From Planctomycetota bacterium (GTDB lineage: Bacteria > Planctomycetota > Phycisphaerae > UBA1845 > CAIVHJ01), in contig JADFJZ010000028.1 of the NCBI GenBank assembly GCA_022565195.1, positions 1-8,818 on the forward strand: a stretch of DNA of 8,818 bases, given 5' to 3'. Positions 1-6,718 of this stretch are shown here, in pieces (position 1 is the stretch's first letter; every line of letters begins with the position of its first letter). Both the position numbers and the translations under genes were made by a program. The notes beneath the pieces are model-generated. The model did no database searches. It was given only the letters and a program-made list of their open reading frames with translations, and was not told the DNA's origin.

Positions 1-305
1 GTCTAAGGGGGCCCCGGACTTCCTCAGAAAGAGCGTCAAATTTTCCCAATGCTTCAACAGATAGCCGAGGGCTTCACCCATTCCTGAATTGGGTTCGATC
101 TTTTTTTCGGCGATCTGAGCCTGCATCCAATCGTGAAGCTCCATCATCGGCGGGGCGCTGCGTTCTTTGTGAAGTTTTAGGCGTTGGGCGGCGGTCATTT
201 TCTGTCTTTTCGCCGTCGCGTCGTTTTTGTAGGCTTCACCGAGCACATCAAGGATCTCCTCGAATGGAACCCGCTCACTGATCCAGAAGCGCCTGTCATC
301 GTGCA
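1..305 (-). mobile_element. IS66-family transposase fragment, C-terminal part
   Basis: About 100 residues match the C-terminal region of IS66-type transposases as I know the family: the LGEAYKND helix, a KERSAP segment, the EPNSGMGEALGYLLKHWE helix and the LTLFLRKSGAPLD segment, which in the family leads directly into DNN and the last acidic residue of the DDE catalytic triad. The window ends just before that residue. The N-terminal zinc-finger and leader regions and the first two catalytic Asp residues are missing, being replaced by PurM sequence. No inverted repeat or target duplication can be seen at the junction near 300-310. AT-rich runs such as the T7 near 100-107 contrast with the neighbouring purine genes, consistent with a foreign origin. 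Confidence 0.75.
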
Positions 306-609
306 TGGCTCCGCAGGTGATCAGATCGTTGACGTTCATCGCCACCAGGTCGATGCCGATCGTGTCAAATTTGCCGGCCTTGGCCGCGAGCAGGACCTTG
401 CTGCCCACGCCGTCGCTGCATCCGACGAGGACCGCGTCTTTATATTTCCGCCCGAGTCGGCCAATCGAGAACAGGCCCGCGAAGCCGTTGACGGAGTCGA
501 TGACGCGATGATCCTGCGTGGACTTGATGGAGCGCTGGATCCGGCGAACCATGGCGTCGTTGGCCTCAATACTGACGCCGGATGAATTGTAAGTCAGTCG
601 TTTGGGCAT
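1..609 (-). pseudogene. purM: PurM N-terminus joined in frame to IS66 transposase C-terminus (chimeric, partial)
   Basis: PurM (AIR synthase) closes the imidazole ring of 5-aminoimidazole ribonucleotide in de novo purine synthesis. Read on the minus strand from ATG at 609-607, the first ~101 codons are typical PurM: YNSSGVSIEAND at residues 7-18, GFAGLFSIG at 42-50, the nucleotide-binding segment GCSDGVGSK at 63-71, and GIDLVAMNVNDLITCGA at 85-101. At residues ~102-103, where PurM normally continues with its EPLFFLDY-type segment, the sequence becomes IS66-transposase-like (RRFW at 106-109, LGEAYKND at 123-130, EPNSGMGEALGYLLKHWE at 172-189, APLD at 200-203). The frame stays open for all 203 codons to the window edge. 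The C-terminal two thirds of PurM is absent, so this product cannot be a working AIR synthase. It lies 124 bp downstream of purF in the same direction. No strong ribosome binding site is visible. Contig misassembly is a serious alternative to a real fusion. Confidence 0.85.
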
Positions 610-638
610 CGTGACTGTCCGATTCGGATTGAGGGTCC

Positions 639-720
639 ACTCCGTAGCGGCCGACCCCCGTGTCGGCCGTCTTGCAGATCTCGAACACCGGCCGGCAGGG
701 GCGCCGGCCGCTACAGGAGT
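639..720. repeat. Paired-hairpin palindromic repeat between purF and purM
   Basis: Two perfect 8-bp hairpins stand side by side: CGGCCGAC (648-655) pairs with GTCGGCCG (662-669), and CGGCCGGC (689-696) pairs with GCCGGCCG (703-710). They are enclosed by an outer inverted repeat, ACTCCGTAGCGGCCG (639-653) against CGGCCGCTACAGGAGT (705-720), with one extra base on the right. This nested build is typical of mobile extragenic palindromes. It lies within the 124-bp gap between two same-strand purine genes, where it could trim or stabilise mRNA ends. There is no T run, so it is not a classical intrinsic terminator. Confidence 0.75.
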
Positions 721-733
721 TTTCAAACAGAGC

Positions 734-2164
734 CTAGTCGAACATCTTCATTTGATGTCTTTCCATCTCGAACTTGCTGAACGTGTCTTCGATGGGCACG
801 GGGTACTCGCCCGTGAAACACGCGGCGCAAAAGTGTTCCGCGCCGCCTTTGACACAGGACAACATTCCCTCCAACGACAAATAGGCCAACGAATCGATCT
901 CAAGGTAATCGCGGATATCGTCCACGCTGCGCGTGTTTGCGACGAGTTTCTTGCGATCGGGGAAGTCGATGCCATAGTAACAGCCGTGCCGGATGGGGGG
1001 CGAAGCCACGCGCAAGTGAATCTCCGTGGCGCCCGCATCGCGCAGCGCGCCCATCTTGCCTCGTGTGGTGGTTCCTCGGACCACGGAATCTTCCACCACA
1101 ATCACGCGTTGCCCGCGAACCACTTCCTTGATGACGTTCAATTTGATCTTCACCGCCATATCGCGCATGTGCTGCTCGGGCATGATGAACGATCGCCCGG
1201 CGTAGTGGCTGGTCGTGAAGCCGCGTTCCAGCGTGATACCGCTCTCGTGGCTGTAGCCGATGGCGGCACAGCGGGCGCAATTGGGCACGGAAATGACGAT
1301 GTCGCCCTTGGCCGGCGCTTCCCGCGCAAGTTGCCGACCCATTTGCGTCCGCACGATGTGGACATTCTGCCCGAATATGTTGCTGGCCGGATCGGCAACG
1401 TAGACGTGCTCGAAGACACATTGAGAGGATCTGCCTTCGGGCGGCTCGGCGAAGAACTCCGACGTCATGCCGGAGTCATCGATGGTCACGATCTCCCCAG
1501 GCAGGACATCGCGAACATACTCTGCGTCAACAATGTCGAGCGCGCAAGTTTCCGAAGCCACGACCCAGGCGCCGGTGTCGAGCTGCCCCAGGCACAGTGG
1601 CCGGAAGCCGCCCGGATCACGTATGGCGATCATCTTGCCGTTCAAAAGCAGCAGCAGACTGTAAGCGCCCTGCAAATGGCTCAGCACGTGCGGGAGGGGA
1701 TTGGCCTTGGCCATGTGCGACGGCTTGGCCAGCAAGTGCGTGATGATTTCCGTATCGCTCGTCGTCAAGAAGATGTGTCCATGCTGCTCATAATCGTGTC
1801 GCAGCCGTGCGGCATTGATGATGTTGCCGTTATGCGCGATGGCCACTTGCCCGCCGGCGTAGTTGAAGAGCAGCGGCTGGGCATTGGTGTCGGTGCAGGA
1901 TCCCGTCGTCGAATAGCGCACGTGTCCGATGGCAATCGGATTGGCCAGCTCTTCGAGCGTGCGCTTATTGAACACTTCGTTGACGAGTCCCACTTGGGCG
2001 TGGCGCTGGACGGGCGCATCGCCGCCGGCGGTCGTGCAGATGCCGGCGGATTCCTGCCCGCGGTGCTGCTGCGCGAACAGTCCCAGTTGCGTGAGAACCG
2101 CGGCGCTGGGATGCCCGAAGACACCGAACAACCCGCAGGAGTGTTTTACTTCGGCGTTAGACAT
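734..2164 (-). CDS. purF: Amidophosphoribosyltransferase (glutamine PRPP amidotransferase)
   Basis: Catalyses the first committed step of purine synthesis, PRPP plus glutamine to 5-phosphoribosylamine, in the cytoplasm. I place the start at ATG 2164-2162 (476 aa); a longer TTG start at 2188 is possible, but the GGGAGGA at 2186-2180 overlaps that TTG and lies 15 nt ahead of the ATG. This gives a 9-residue propeptide before nucleophile Cys10 (SCGLFGVFG). The N-terminal class II glutaminase domain has QHRGQESAGI and GHVRYSTTG; the C-terminal phosphoribosyltransferase domain has the PRPP loop VIVVEDSVVRGTT (354-366). Cysteines at 249, 395 (GCYYGID), 446 and 449 (CAACFTGEYP) match the four [4Fe-4S] ligands of Bacillus-type PurF, so an iron-sulfur enzyme with a processed propeptide is expected. 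The segment VPNCARCAAIGY carries two extra cysteines where relatives usually have small polar residues. Ends with TAG at 736-734; purM follows downstream. Confidence 0.97.
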   Translation of the reverse strand: MSNAEVKHSCGLFGVFGHPSAAVLTQLGLFAQQHRGQESAGICTTAGGDAPVQRHAQVGLVNEVFNKRTLEELANPIAIGHVRYSTTGSCTDTNAQPLLFNYAGGQVAIAHNGNIINAARLRHDYEQHGHIFLTTSDTEIITHLLAKPSHMAKANPLPHVLSHLQGAYSLLLLLNGKMIAIRDPGGFRPLCLGQLDTGAWVVASETCALDIVDAEYVRDVLPGEIVTIDDSGMTSEFFAEPPEGRSSQCVFEHVYVADPASNIFGQNVHIVRTQMGRQLAREAPAKGDIVISVPNCARCAAIGYSHESGITLERGFTTSHYAGRSFIMPEQHMRDMAVKIKLNVIKEVVRGQRVIVVEDSVVRGTTTRGKMGALRDAGATEIHLRVASPPIRHGCYYGIDFPDRKKLVANTRSVDDIRDYLEIDSLAYLSLEGMLSCVKGGAEHFCAACFTGEYPVPIEDTFSKFEMERHQMKMFD

Positions 2165-2258
2165 AAGACTCTGGTTTGGTCCTCCCAAAGAACAGGCCTC
2201 GATTCAACGCGCGTCAAAAGCCAGCGAGAAGAAGACCCGCATAGCTTGAGGCGTGAAA

Positions 2259-2299
2259 AAGTCCTAGGTTGGCGAGTCAAGTCCTCAGATTAGCGAGAC
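2259..2299. repeat. Imperfect tandem direct repeat, unit about 20 bp
   Basis: Two adjoining copies read AAGTCCTAGGTTGGCGAGTC (2259-2278) and AAGTCCTCAGATTAGCG followed by AGAC (2279-2299). They share AAGTCCT and GCGAG and differ by two substitutions and small indels. The spacing is close to two helical turns, so a regulator could bind both copies on one DNA face. They lie about 100 bp upstream of purF; the minus-strand hexamer TTGACT (2280-2275) falls at the junction and could be a purF -35 box, though no convincing -10 follows. An operator role is inference only. Confidence 0.45.
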
Positions 2300-2305
2300 G
2301 AAGCA

Positions 2306-2340
2306 GGCCGGTCAACCGGCGGTCTCATAACTCACCGGCC
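2306..2340. repeat. Overlapping short inverted repeats (alternative hairpins)
   Basis: GGCCGGT at 2306-2312 can pair either with ACCGGC at 2315-2320, giving a tight hairpin, or with ACCGGCC at 2334-2340, giving a hairpin with a 21-nt loop. The two pairings exclude each other. There is no adjacent T run or leader peptide that would make this a recognisable attenuator, and it may be chance in GC-rich sequence. Confidence 0.3.
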
Positions 2341-2374
2341 GCGATGTATGAGGACCGTAAACGACAGCTTCTGC

Positions 2375-2403
2375 TTGTCCGCGAACAACTTAAAACTTAA
2401 GTT
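2375..2403 (+). promoter_or_regulatory. Weak sigma-70-like promoter candidate for the HTH-receiver gene
   Basis: TTGTCC (2375-2380) and TAAGTT (2398-2403) are separated by 17 bp and match the -35 and -10 consensus at 4 and 3 of 6 positions. The surroundings are the most AT-rich part of the gap. If used, the transcript would have a leader of about 200 nt containing the paired-hairpin element. Planctomycete promoters are poorly conserved, so this is a low-confidence call. Confidence 0.25.
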
Positions 2404-2459
2404 AGAAAAGAGGTAGGGGTTCTTCCGCCAACCCAGGCTTGCAGAAAGCTGCTATGCCT

Positions 2460-2534
2460 GAGCCGCACCCTTCAGGGTGCGGACCGTTTGCGTGTTGTCC
2501 GCGACCGTGGTCCGTAGCCTGAAGGCTACGGCTC
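2460..2534. repeat. Paired-hairpin palindromic repeat upstream of HTH-receiver gene
   Basis: Two perfect 8-bp hairpins with 4-base loops: CCGCACCC-TTCA-GGGTGCGG (2463-2482) and CCGTAGCC-TGAA-GGCTACGG (2512-2531). They are inverted relative to each other, with GAGCCG at 2460-2465 mirrored by CGGCTC at 2529-2534. The design, two hairpins head to head about 30 bp apart, is the same as at 639-720 but the sequence differs, so it belongs to another palindrome family. It sits about 80 bp before the start codon at 2616 and would fold in that gene's mRNA leader. Confidence 0.75.
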
Positions 2535-2615
2535 GGCGAGTAAGGAGGAAGAACGCCGGGGTTTCGAGGAGGGGTTTTCGAGCCCGCGTACGGCAGTTTC
2601 GGGGGAAAGAAGCGT

Positions 2616-3194
2616 ATGAATCCGCCACAGGATGTGTTCACCACCGGCCAGGTCGCCAAGATTTGCAATGTCGCCCCACGGACGGTCTCCAAGTGGTTCG
2701 ACAGCGGCCAGCTTCGGGGATATCGCATCCCCGGGAGCAAGGACCGTCGCATTCCGCTCGACCAGTTGATCCGATTTATGAGAGTGCATGGCATGCCCCT
2801 CAATGGGCTTGACGGCGGGTTGATTCGCGTTTTGGTGCTCGATCCCGACGAGGAACTCGCTTCAGCCGTCAGGCAGGCGCTGCTCGATGCCGGGCGTTTC
2901 GAGGTGGATACTGCCAACGGGGCCTTTTCCGGCGGCGTTGCGGCGGAGAAGTTCAGGCCGCACTTGATCCTGTTGGATCCTGACGGCCTGCAGTTGGACG
3001 CGGAGCGGCTTTGTCGCTTCTTGCGCAACAGTGAGGATCTTCAGGGAACCAGCCTCCTCGCCATGAGCCGCGACATGACCGATGCAAGAGGCCAAATGTT
3101 CTTGCAGCAGGGCATTGCTCAATACATCCAAAAACCGTTCGACGCCCAGGCCCTCATCCAGTCAATCGATGACACTGTATCAATCGTAGCTTGA
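2616..3194 (+). CDS. Excisionase/MerR-like HTH fused to a divergent receiver domain
   Basis: A 192-residue cytoplasmic protein, probably a small DNA-binding response regulator. Residues 7-60 form a winged HTH of the excisionase/MerR type (TTGQVAKICNVAPRTVSKWF, then RIPGSKDRRIP at 38-48), which marks the recognition helix and wing. Residues ~70-190 form a CheY-like receiver placed C-terminal to the DNA-binding part, the reverse of most response regulators. Receiver residues: D76 and D78 with P77 in the acidic pocket (canonical is D-D), phosphoacceptor D121 (LILLDPD), S151 and K173 (QKPF). The Pro in place of the second acidic residue and the loss of the usual MPxxxG loop suggest weak or altered phosphorylation. 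A GGGGGA lies about 9 nt before ATG 2616. It precedes the sigma-54 regulator by 149 bp on the same strand, and its HTH is 35 of 62 residues identical (hand count) to that of the gene at 6831. Target DNA and cognate kinase are unknown. Confidence 0.9.
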   Translation: MNPPQDVFTTGQVAKICNVAPRTVSKWFDSGQLRGYRIPGSKDRRIPLDQLIRFMRVHGMPLNGLDGGLIRVLVLDPDEELASAVRQALLDAGRFEVDTANGAFSGGVAAEKFRPHLILLDPDGLQLDAERLCRFLRNSEDLQGTSLLAMSRDMTDARGQMFLQQGIAQYIQKPFDAQALIQSIDDTVSIVA

Positions 3195-3343
3195 GCCATA
3201 TGAATCAGAGCCCAGATCGCTAGCGACGGGTCATGCTCATAATCGCAGTTTCCACAAAACGCCGTGCAAGTCCGAGAATCCGCCACTGCTTCATCAGCGA
3301 CGAAGTCTCATAATGCGGACTGCCGAGCAATCTGAGCCAGATC

Positions 3344-4741
3344 ATGCCTTCCGTGAAAGAGACCGATTCTGAAACTGGTATGATCTCCACTGAATCGACT
3401 ACCGAGCACACAATCCACGTCCTGCTCGTGGATGATGAAGAGTCCTTCCGCACCGCGACGGCCAAGCGGCTGCGCCTGCGCGGCTTGCAGGTTTCCGAAG
3501 CTGCGGACGGCGAGCAGGCGGATGCCTTTCTAAGTGATCAAGTTCCTGATGTGGTGATCTGCGATCTCAAGATGCCGAACATGGACGGCATGACGCTGCT
3601 GCGGAAGCGGATTCAGGATTTCCCGGCGACCGCGTGGATCATCCTCACCGGCCAGGCATCGGTCGATACCGCCGTCGTCGGAATGAAGCTCGGCGCCGCG
3701 GACTACCTGCAGAAACCGGTCGATGCCGAAGATCTCGAACAGGCTGTCCGCCGCGCCTACGACAAGAACAGCCCGGCCCGACTGCTCGCAGAGATACGCA
3801 CGCAACTCCACGACGGCACAACGAGATTCGGCATCATCGGCAAGAGCCAACATGTGCAGGACACGTACGAGTTCATCGTCAAGGCGGCCCGCAGCGATCA
3901 GCCGGTACTGATTACGGGCCAGAGCGGCACGGGCAAGGAGCTGGTCGCCCGAGGCGTACACGAGCAGAGCGACCGGGCCAGCCGGCCTTTCGTGACGATC
4001 AATTGCGCGTCCCTGTCCGATACGCTTCTGGCGAACGATTTGTTCGGCCACGTGGAAGGCGCCTACACGGGGGCGGTGGGGACCAAGCAGGGCCTGTTCG
4101 AGGTCGCCGACGGCGGCACGCTCTTCGTGGATGAAATCGGAGACATGTCGCTGCCGAATCAGGCGGCTATGCTGCGCGTCATCGAGACCGGGCAGTTCCG
4201 CCGATTGGGCGAGACAAAGGAGCGCTGCGTCGACGTGCGCGTGGTTGCGGCCACGCTCCGCGACCTCCCGGAGATGGCTGAGAAGCAGGCCTTTCGCGAG
4301 GATCTGTTCTATCGCTTGAATGTGCTGCCGTGGTCGCTGCTTCCGGTCTGCGAGCGACGTGAAGACATCCCGCTGCTCATTCAGCACTTCCTGGAGCGTC
4401 ACGGCAAGCGTACCGGAGAGCCGAAACGATTATCGCCGGATGCGATGGTCGCTTTGCAGGCCTACGATTGGCCCGGCAACATCCGCGAGATGGCCAACAT
4501 CATCGAACGGGCGGCCACGTTTTGCGACGACTACAACATCCAGGCCGCCGACCTGCAGCTCGGCCTGAAGAAGGGCGTGGCGACGGCCGACGGTGTCTCC
4601 AGCCGCCTGAACGACGTCGAGCGCGACCACGTCCTGCGCGTCTTCGATGCCAACGGCCGAAACAAGGTCGCCACCGCCAAAGCCCTCGGCATCAGCCGAA
4701 TGAAGCTCTACCGCATGCTCGATCAATACGGCACCGACTGA
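3344..4741 (+). CDS. NtrC-family sigma-54-dependent response regulator
   Basis: A 465-residue enhancer-binding activator that would, once phosphorylated, oligomerise and use ATP hydrolysis to open promoters held by sigma-54 RNA polymerase. Domain order: receiver at ~24-140 (D30, D31, phosphoacceptor D74 in VVICDLKMP, T102, K124), AAA+ domain at ~163-390, and Fis-type HTH at ~421-463 (KVATAKALGISRMKLYRML). AAA+ motifs: Walker A GQSGTGKE (192-199; the family usually has GESGTGKE), GAYTGA (239-244; usually GAFTGA) for sigma-54 contact, Walker B TLFVDE (259-264), Arg-finger region FREDLFYRLNV (317-327) and sensor II WPGNIRE (376-382). All catalytic positions look intact. ATG 3344 is the longest start; ATG 3380 (residue 13) is equally plausible because neither has a clear ribosome binding site and the first 22 residues lie outside the receiver fold. 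Its target operon is unknown and no -24/-12 promoter was found in the window. Confidence 0.95.
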   Translation: MPSVKETDSETGMISTESTTEHTIHVLLVDDEESFRTATAKRLRLRGLQVSEAADGEQADAFLSDQVPDVVICDLKMPNMDGMTLLRKRIQDFPATAWIILTGQASVDTAVVGMKLGAADYLQKPVDAEDLEQAVRRAYDKNSPARLLAEIRTQLHDGTTRFGIIGKSQHVQDTYEFIVKAARSDQPVLITGQSGTGKELVARGVHEQSDRASRPFVTINCASLSDTLLANDLFGHVEGAYTGAVGTKQGLFEVADGGTLFVDEIGDMSLPNQAAMLRVIETGQFRRLGETKERCVDVRVVAATLRDLPEMAEKQAFREDLFYRLNVLPWSLLPVCERREDIPLLIQHFLERHGKRTGEPKRLSPDAMVALQAYDWPGNIREMANIIERAATFCDDYNIQAADLQLGLKKGVATADGVSSRLNDVERDHVLRVFDANGRNKVATAKALGISRMKLYRMLDQYGTD

Positions 4742-4767
4742 GCGCTGCACGCACGCATTCCCTTTGC

Positions 4768-4773
4768 TACAAT
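4768..4773 (+). promoter_or_regulatory. Possible -10 box for mnmG
   Basis: TACAAT (5 of 6 to TATAAT) lies 47 bp before the mnmG start codon, in the 79-bp gap after the sigma-54 regulator gene. The hexamer 17 bp upstream (CTGCAC) is a poor -35 match, so only the -10 element is supported. If real, mnmG would be transcribed independently of the regulator upstream. Confidence 0.3.
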
Positions 4774-4820
4774 ACTTCGATTGATTGACTCCGAAATATC
4801 CGTAGTGAGTCGGACGGGCC

Positions 4821-6638
4821 ATGCGTACGAATTATGACATCATCGTGATCGGCGGCGGACATGCGGGCGCGGAGGCTGCGTGGGCGGCGTCGCGGCTGGG
4901 CGCGGACACGGCGCTGGTGACCATGAAGATCGAGGCCATCGGCCGCATGTCGTGCAATCCGGCGATCGGCGGCGTGGGCAAAGGCCAAATGGTCCGTGAG
5001 ATCGACGCCCTCGGCGGCTTGATGGGTTTGGCGATCGACGCTACCGGCATTCAGTTCCGAATGCTCAACCGCAGCAAAGGCCCGGCGGTGTGGTCGCCGA
5101 GAGCGCAGGCGGATCGCGACCTGTACGCCCGAGAGGTTCGACGGCTCCTCGAAACGTGCCGGGGTCTTGATTTTGTCGAGGGCTTGGTCGAGGACATTGT
5201 GGTCCGGCACGGGCATGTGGCCGGCGTCAACCTGGCAGGGGGGTTGGTACTCCATGCGCCGATTGTAATCATCACAACGGGCACATTCATGCAAGCGCTG
5301 ATGCACTGTGGGGAGCGCCAACGTGAGGGAGGCCGGGTCGGCGAGCAGGCTGCGGCCGGCATGAGTGCGACGCTGGCAAATCTCGGCTTCGAGTTGGGTC
5401 GCTTCAAGACCGGCACGCCGCCGCGCGTTCATCGAGACACTGTGGACTTCGACGTGCTCGAACGCCAGCCCGGCGAAGATCCGCCCACGCCTTTCTCATT
5501 CGTCACCGATGAAATCTCCCAGCCGCAGATCGATTGCTGGATCACCTACACAACAGCCGAGGGCCACGACCTCATCCGGGCGAATCTGCACCGTTCGGCG
5601 ATGTACAGCGGGCAAATCAAAGCGACCGGGGTGCGCTACTGCCCGAGCATCGAAGACAAAGTCGTGCGCTTCGCGGACAAGCCGCGACATCAAGTGTTTC
5701 TGGAGCCCGAAGGGTACGAGAGCGACTGGGTGTACTTGAACGGATTGGGTACGTCACTTCCGCAGGACGTTCAGGAAGCGTTCGTGCGTACGATTCCCGG
5801 CTTGGAGCGTGCCCGGATTCTGCAATTGGGATACGCCGTCGAATATGACTATGTGCCCACGCGGCAAACCAAGTATTCACTCGAAACCAAACTCGTGGAT
5901 GGGCTTTTTCTGGCCGGCCAGGTAAACGGCACCAGTGGTTACGAAGAGGCGGCGGGGCAAGGGCTTCTGGCGGGCGTCAACGCGGTTCGCAAGCTGCAAG
6001 AGTGCGAGCCGATCGTGCTGCGACGCGATCAAGCGTACCTCGGCGTGATGATCGATGACTTGATCGCCCGGCCGCCGGACGAACCCTATCGCATGTTTAC
6101 CTCGCGCGCCGAGTACCGCATCCTGCTCCGTGCAGACAACGCCGACGATCGCCTGACGCCCATCGGGAAGGAAATTGGCTTGGTGGACGATGATCGCTGG
6201 GGACGGTTTGAACGTAAGAGGATCTTGATCGAAGCCGTCGAGCGGGAACTGGCAGATCAACGAGTCAACGGCAAGGCTGCGATCGAGGCGCTGCGCCACC
6301 CTCATGCCGAGTGGTCTGACGTGGCTGACCAACTCCCGGCGGACTCTTTCGCTGCCGTTCCCGCCGAGGTGCAGGAGCAAGTCTTGATCCGAGCGAAGTA
6401 CCACGGCTACCTCGAACGCATGGTCCGCGATATCGAGCGCTTGCAACGGATGGAATCGTATCGGATCCCGTGCGACGTGCCGCTCGCCGAGATCGGTGGC
6501 CTGCGGGTCGAGGCCCGGGAAAAACTCGCCGCCGTTCAGCCGCTGACCATCGGCCAAGCGAGTCGTATCGCCGGCCTGACACCCGCGGACATCACGACGC
6601 TTTGGATCGGCTTAGAAGCATCCCGAAGGTCCACATAG
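4821..6638 (+). CDS. mnmG: tRNA uridine-5-carboxymethylaminomethyl modification enzyme MnmG (GidA)
   Basis: FAD-dependent protein that, in complex with the GTPase MnmE, installs the (carboxymethyl)aminomethyl group on the wobble uridine U34 of certain tRNAs, using methylene-tetrahydrofolate. At 605 aa it is full length or nearly so (family about 620). Visible motifs: Rossmann dinucleotide site GGGHAG (11-16), MSCNPAIGGVGKG (43-55) with Cys45, FKTGTPPR (195-202), GVRYCPSIEDK (270-280) with Cys274, corresponding to the two functional cysteines of E. coli MnmG (Cys47 and Cys277), FAD-contacting AGQVNGTSGYEEAAGQG (365-381), and the MnmE-interacting C-terminal helical domain with REKL and TIGQASRIAGLTPADI (576-591). 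ATG 4821 is the natural start, directly before the Rossmann strand; only a weak GGACGGG-like sequence precedes it. The usual neighbours mnmE and rsmG (gidB) are not here. It stands between two signalling gene groups. Confidence 0.98.
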   Translation: MRTNYDIIVIGGGHAGAEAAWAASRLGADTALVTMKIEAIGRMSCNPAIGGVGKGQMVREIDALGGLMGLAIDATGIQFRMLNRSKGPAVWSPRAQADRDLYAREVRRLLETCRGLDFVEGLVEDIVVRHGHVAGVNLAGGLVLHAPIVIITTGTFMQALMHCGERQREGGRVGEQAAAGMSATLANLGFELGRFKTGTPPRVHRDTVDFDVLERQPGEDPPTPFSFVTDEISQPQIDCWITYTTAEGHDLIRANLHRSAMYSGQIKATGVRYCPSIEDKVVRFADKPRHQVFLEPEGYESDWVYLNGLGTSLPQDVQEAFVRTIPGLERARILQLGYAVEYDYVPTRQTKYSLETKLVDGLFLAGQVNGTSGYEEAAGQGLLAGVNAVRKLQECEPIVLRRDQAYLGVMIDDLIARPPDEPYRMFTSRAEYRILLRADNADDRLTPIGKEIGLVDDDRWGRFERKRILIEAVERELADQRVNGKAAIEALRHPHAEWSDVADQLPADSFAAVPAEVQEQVLIRAKYHGYLERMVRDIERLQRMESYRIPCDVPLAEIGGLRVEAREKLAAVQPLTIGQASRIAGLTPADITTLWIGLEASRRST

Positions 6639-6718
6639 TCATGCCCGCCAGTGGCGCTCCAGCGCGGTTAGCCCGAATCGCCGTCCGAAGACCGATAACC
6701 CGACATGAAATGTCACGT

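Larger units (their letters stand above)
2165..2615. other. Gene-free divergent intergenic region
   Basis: These 451 bp separate purF (leftward) from the rightward HTH-receiver gene. I see no credible coding region; the open frames here are shadows or extensions of frames antisense to neighbouring genes. The region holds an imperfect tandem repeat (2259-2299), competing short inverted repeats (2306-2340), a weak promoter-like pair (2375-2403), the AT-rich near-palindrome around AACTTAAGTT (about 2394-2403), and a paired-hairpin element (2460-2534). The downstream gene has a purine-rich GGGGGA at about 2601-2606 as a plausible ribosome binding site. Confidence 0.7.

Noticed and set aside
602..2293. 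563-codon plus-strand open frame opposite purF
   Set aside because: It is antisense to a clear PurF gene with all its motifs; the product has no recognisable domain, and long antisense frames are common in GC-rich codon usage.
2402..3028. 208-codon minus-strand open frame over the HTH-receiver start and leader
   Set aside because: Overlaps the conserved HTH coding region on the other strand and contains low-complexity Ser/Pro-rich sequence.
3217..3226. TCGCTAGCGA 10-bp palindrome between the HTH-receiver and sigma-54 regulator genes
   Set aside because: Isolated short palindrome with no second copy or promoter context; likely chance.
3530..4402. 290-codon minus-strand open frame opposite the sigma-54 regulator
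   Set aside because: Antisense shadow of a well-supported NtrC-type protein; composition lacks any family motif.
5877..6557. 226-codon minus-strand open frame opposite mnmG
   Set aside because: Antisense to the conserved C-terminal part of MnmG, with no recognisable motif.
6654..6665. GCGCT-CC-AGCGC hairpin after mnmG as an intrinsic terminator
   Set aside because: The 2-nt loop is too tight, the stem is short and no T run follows.
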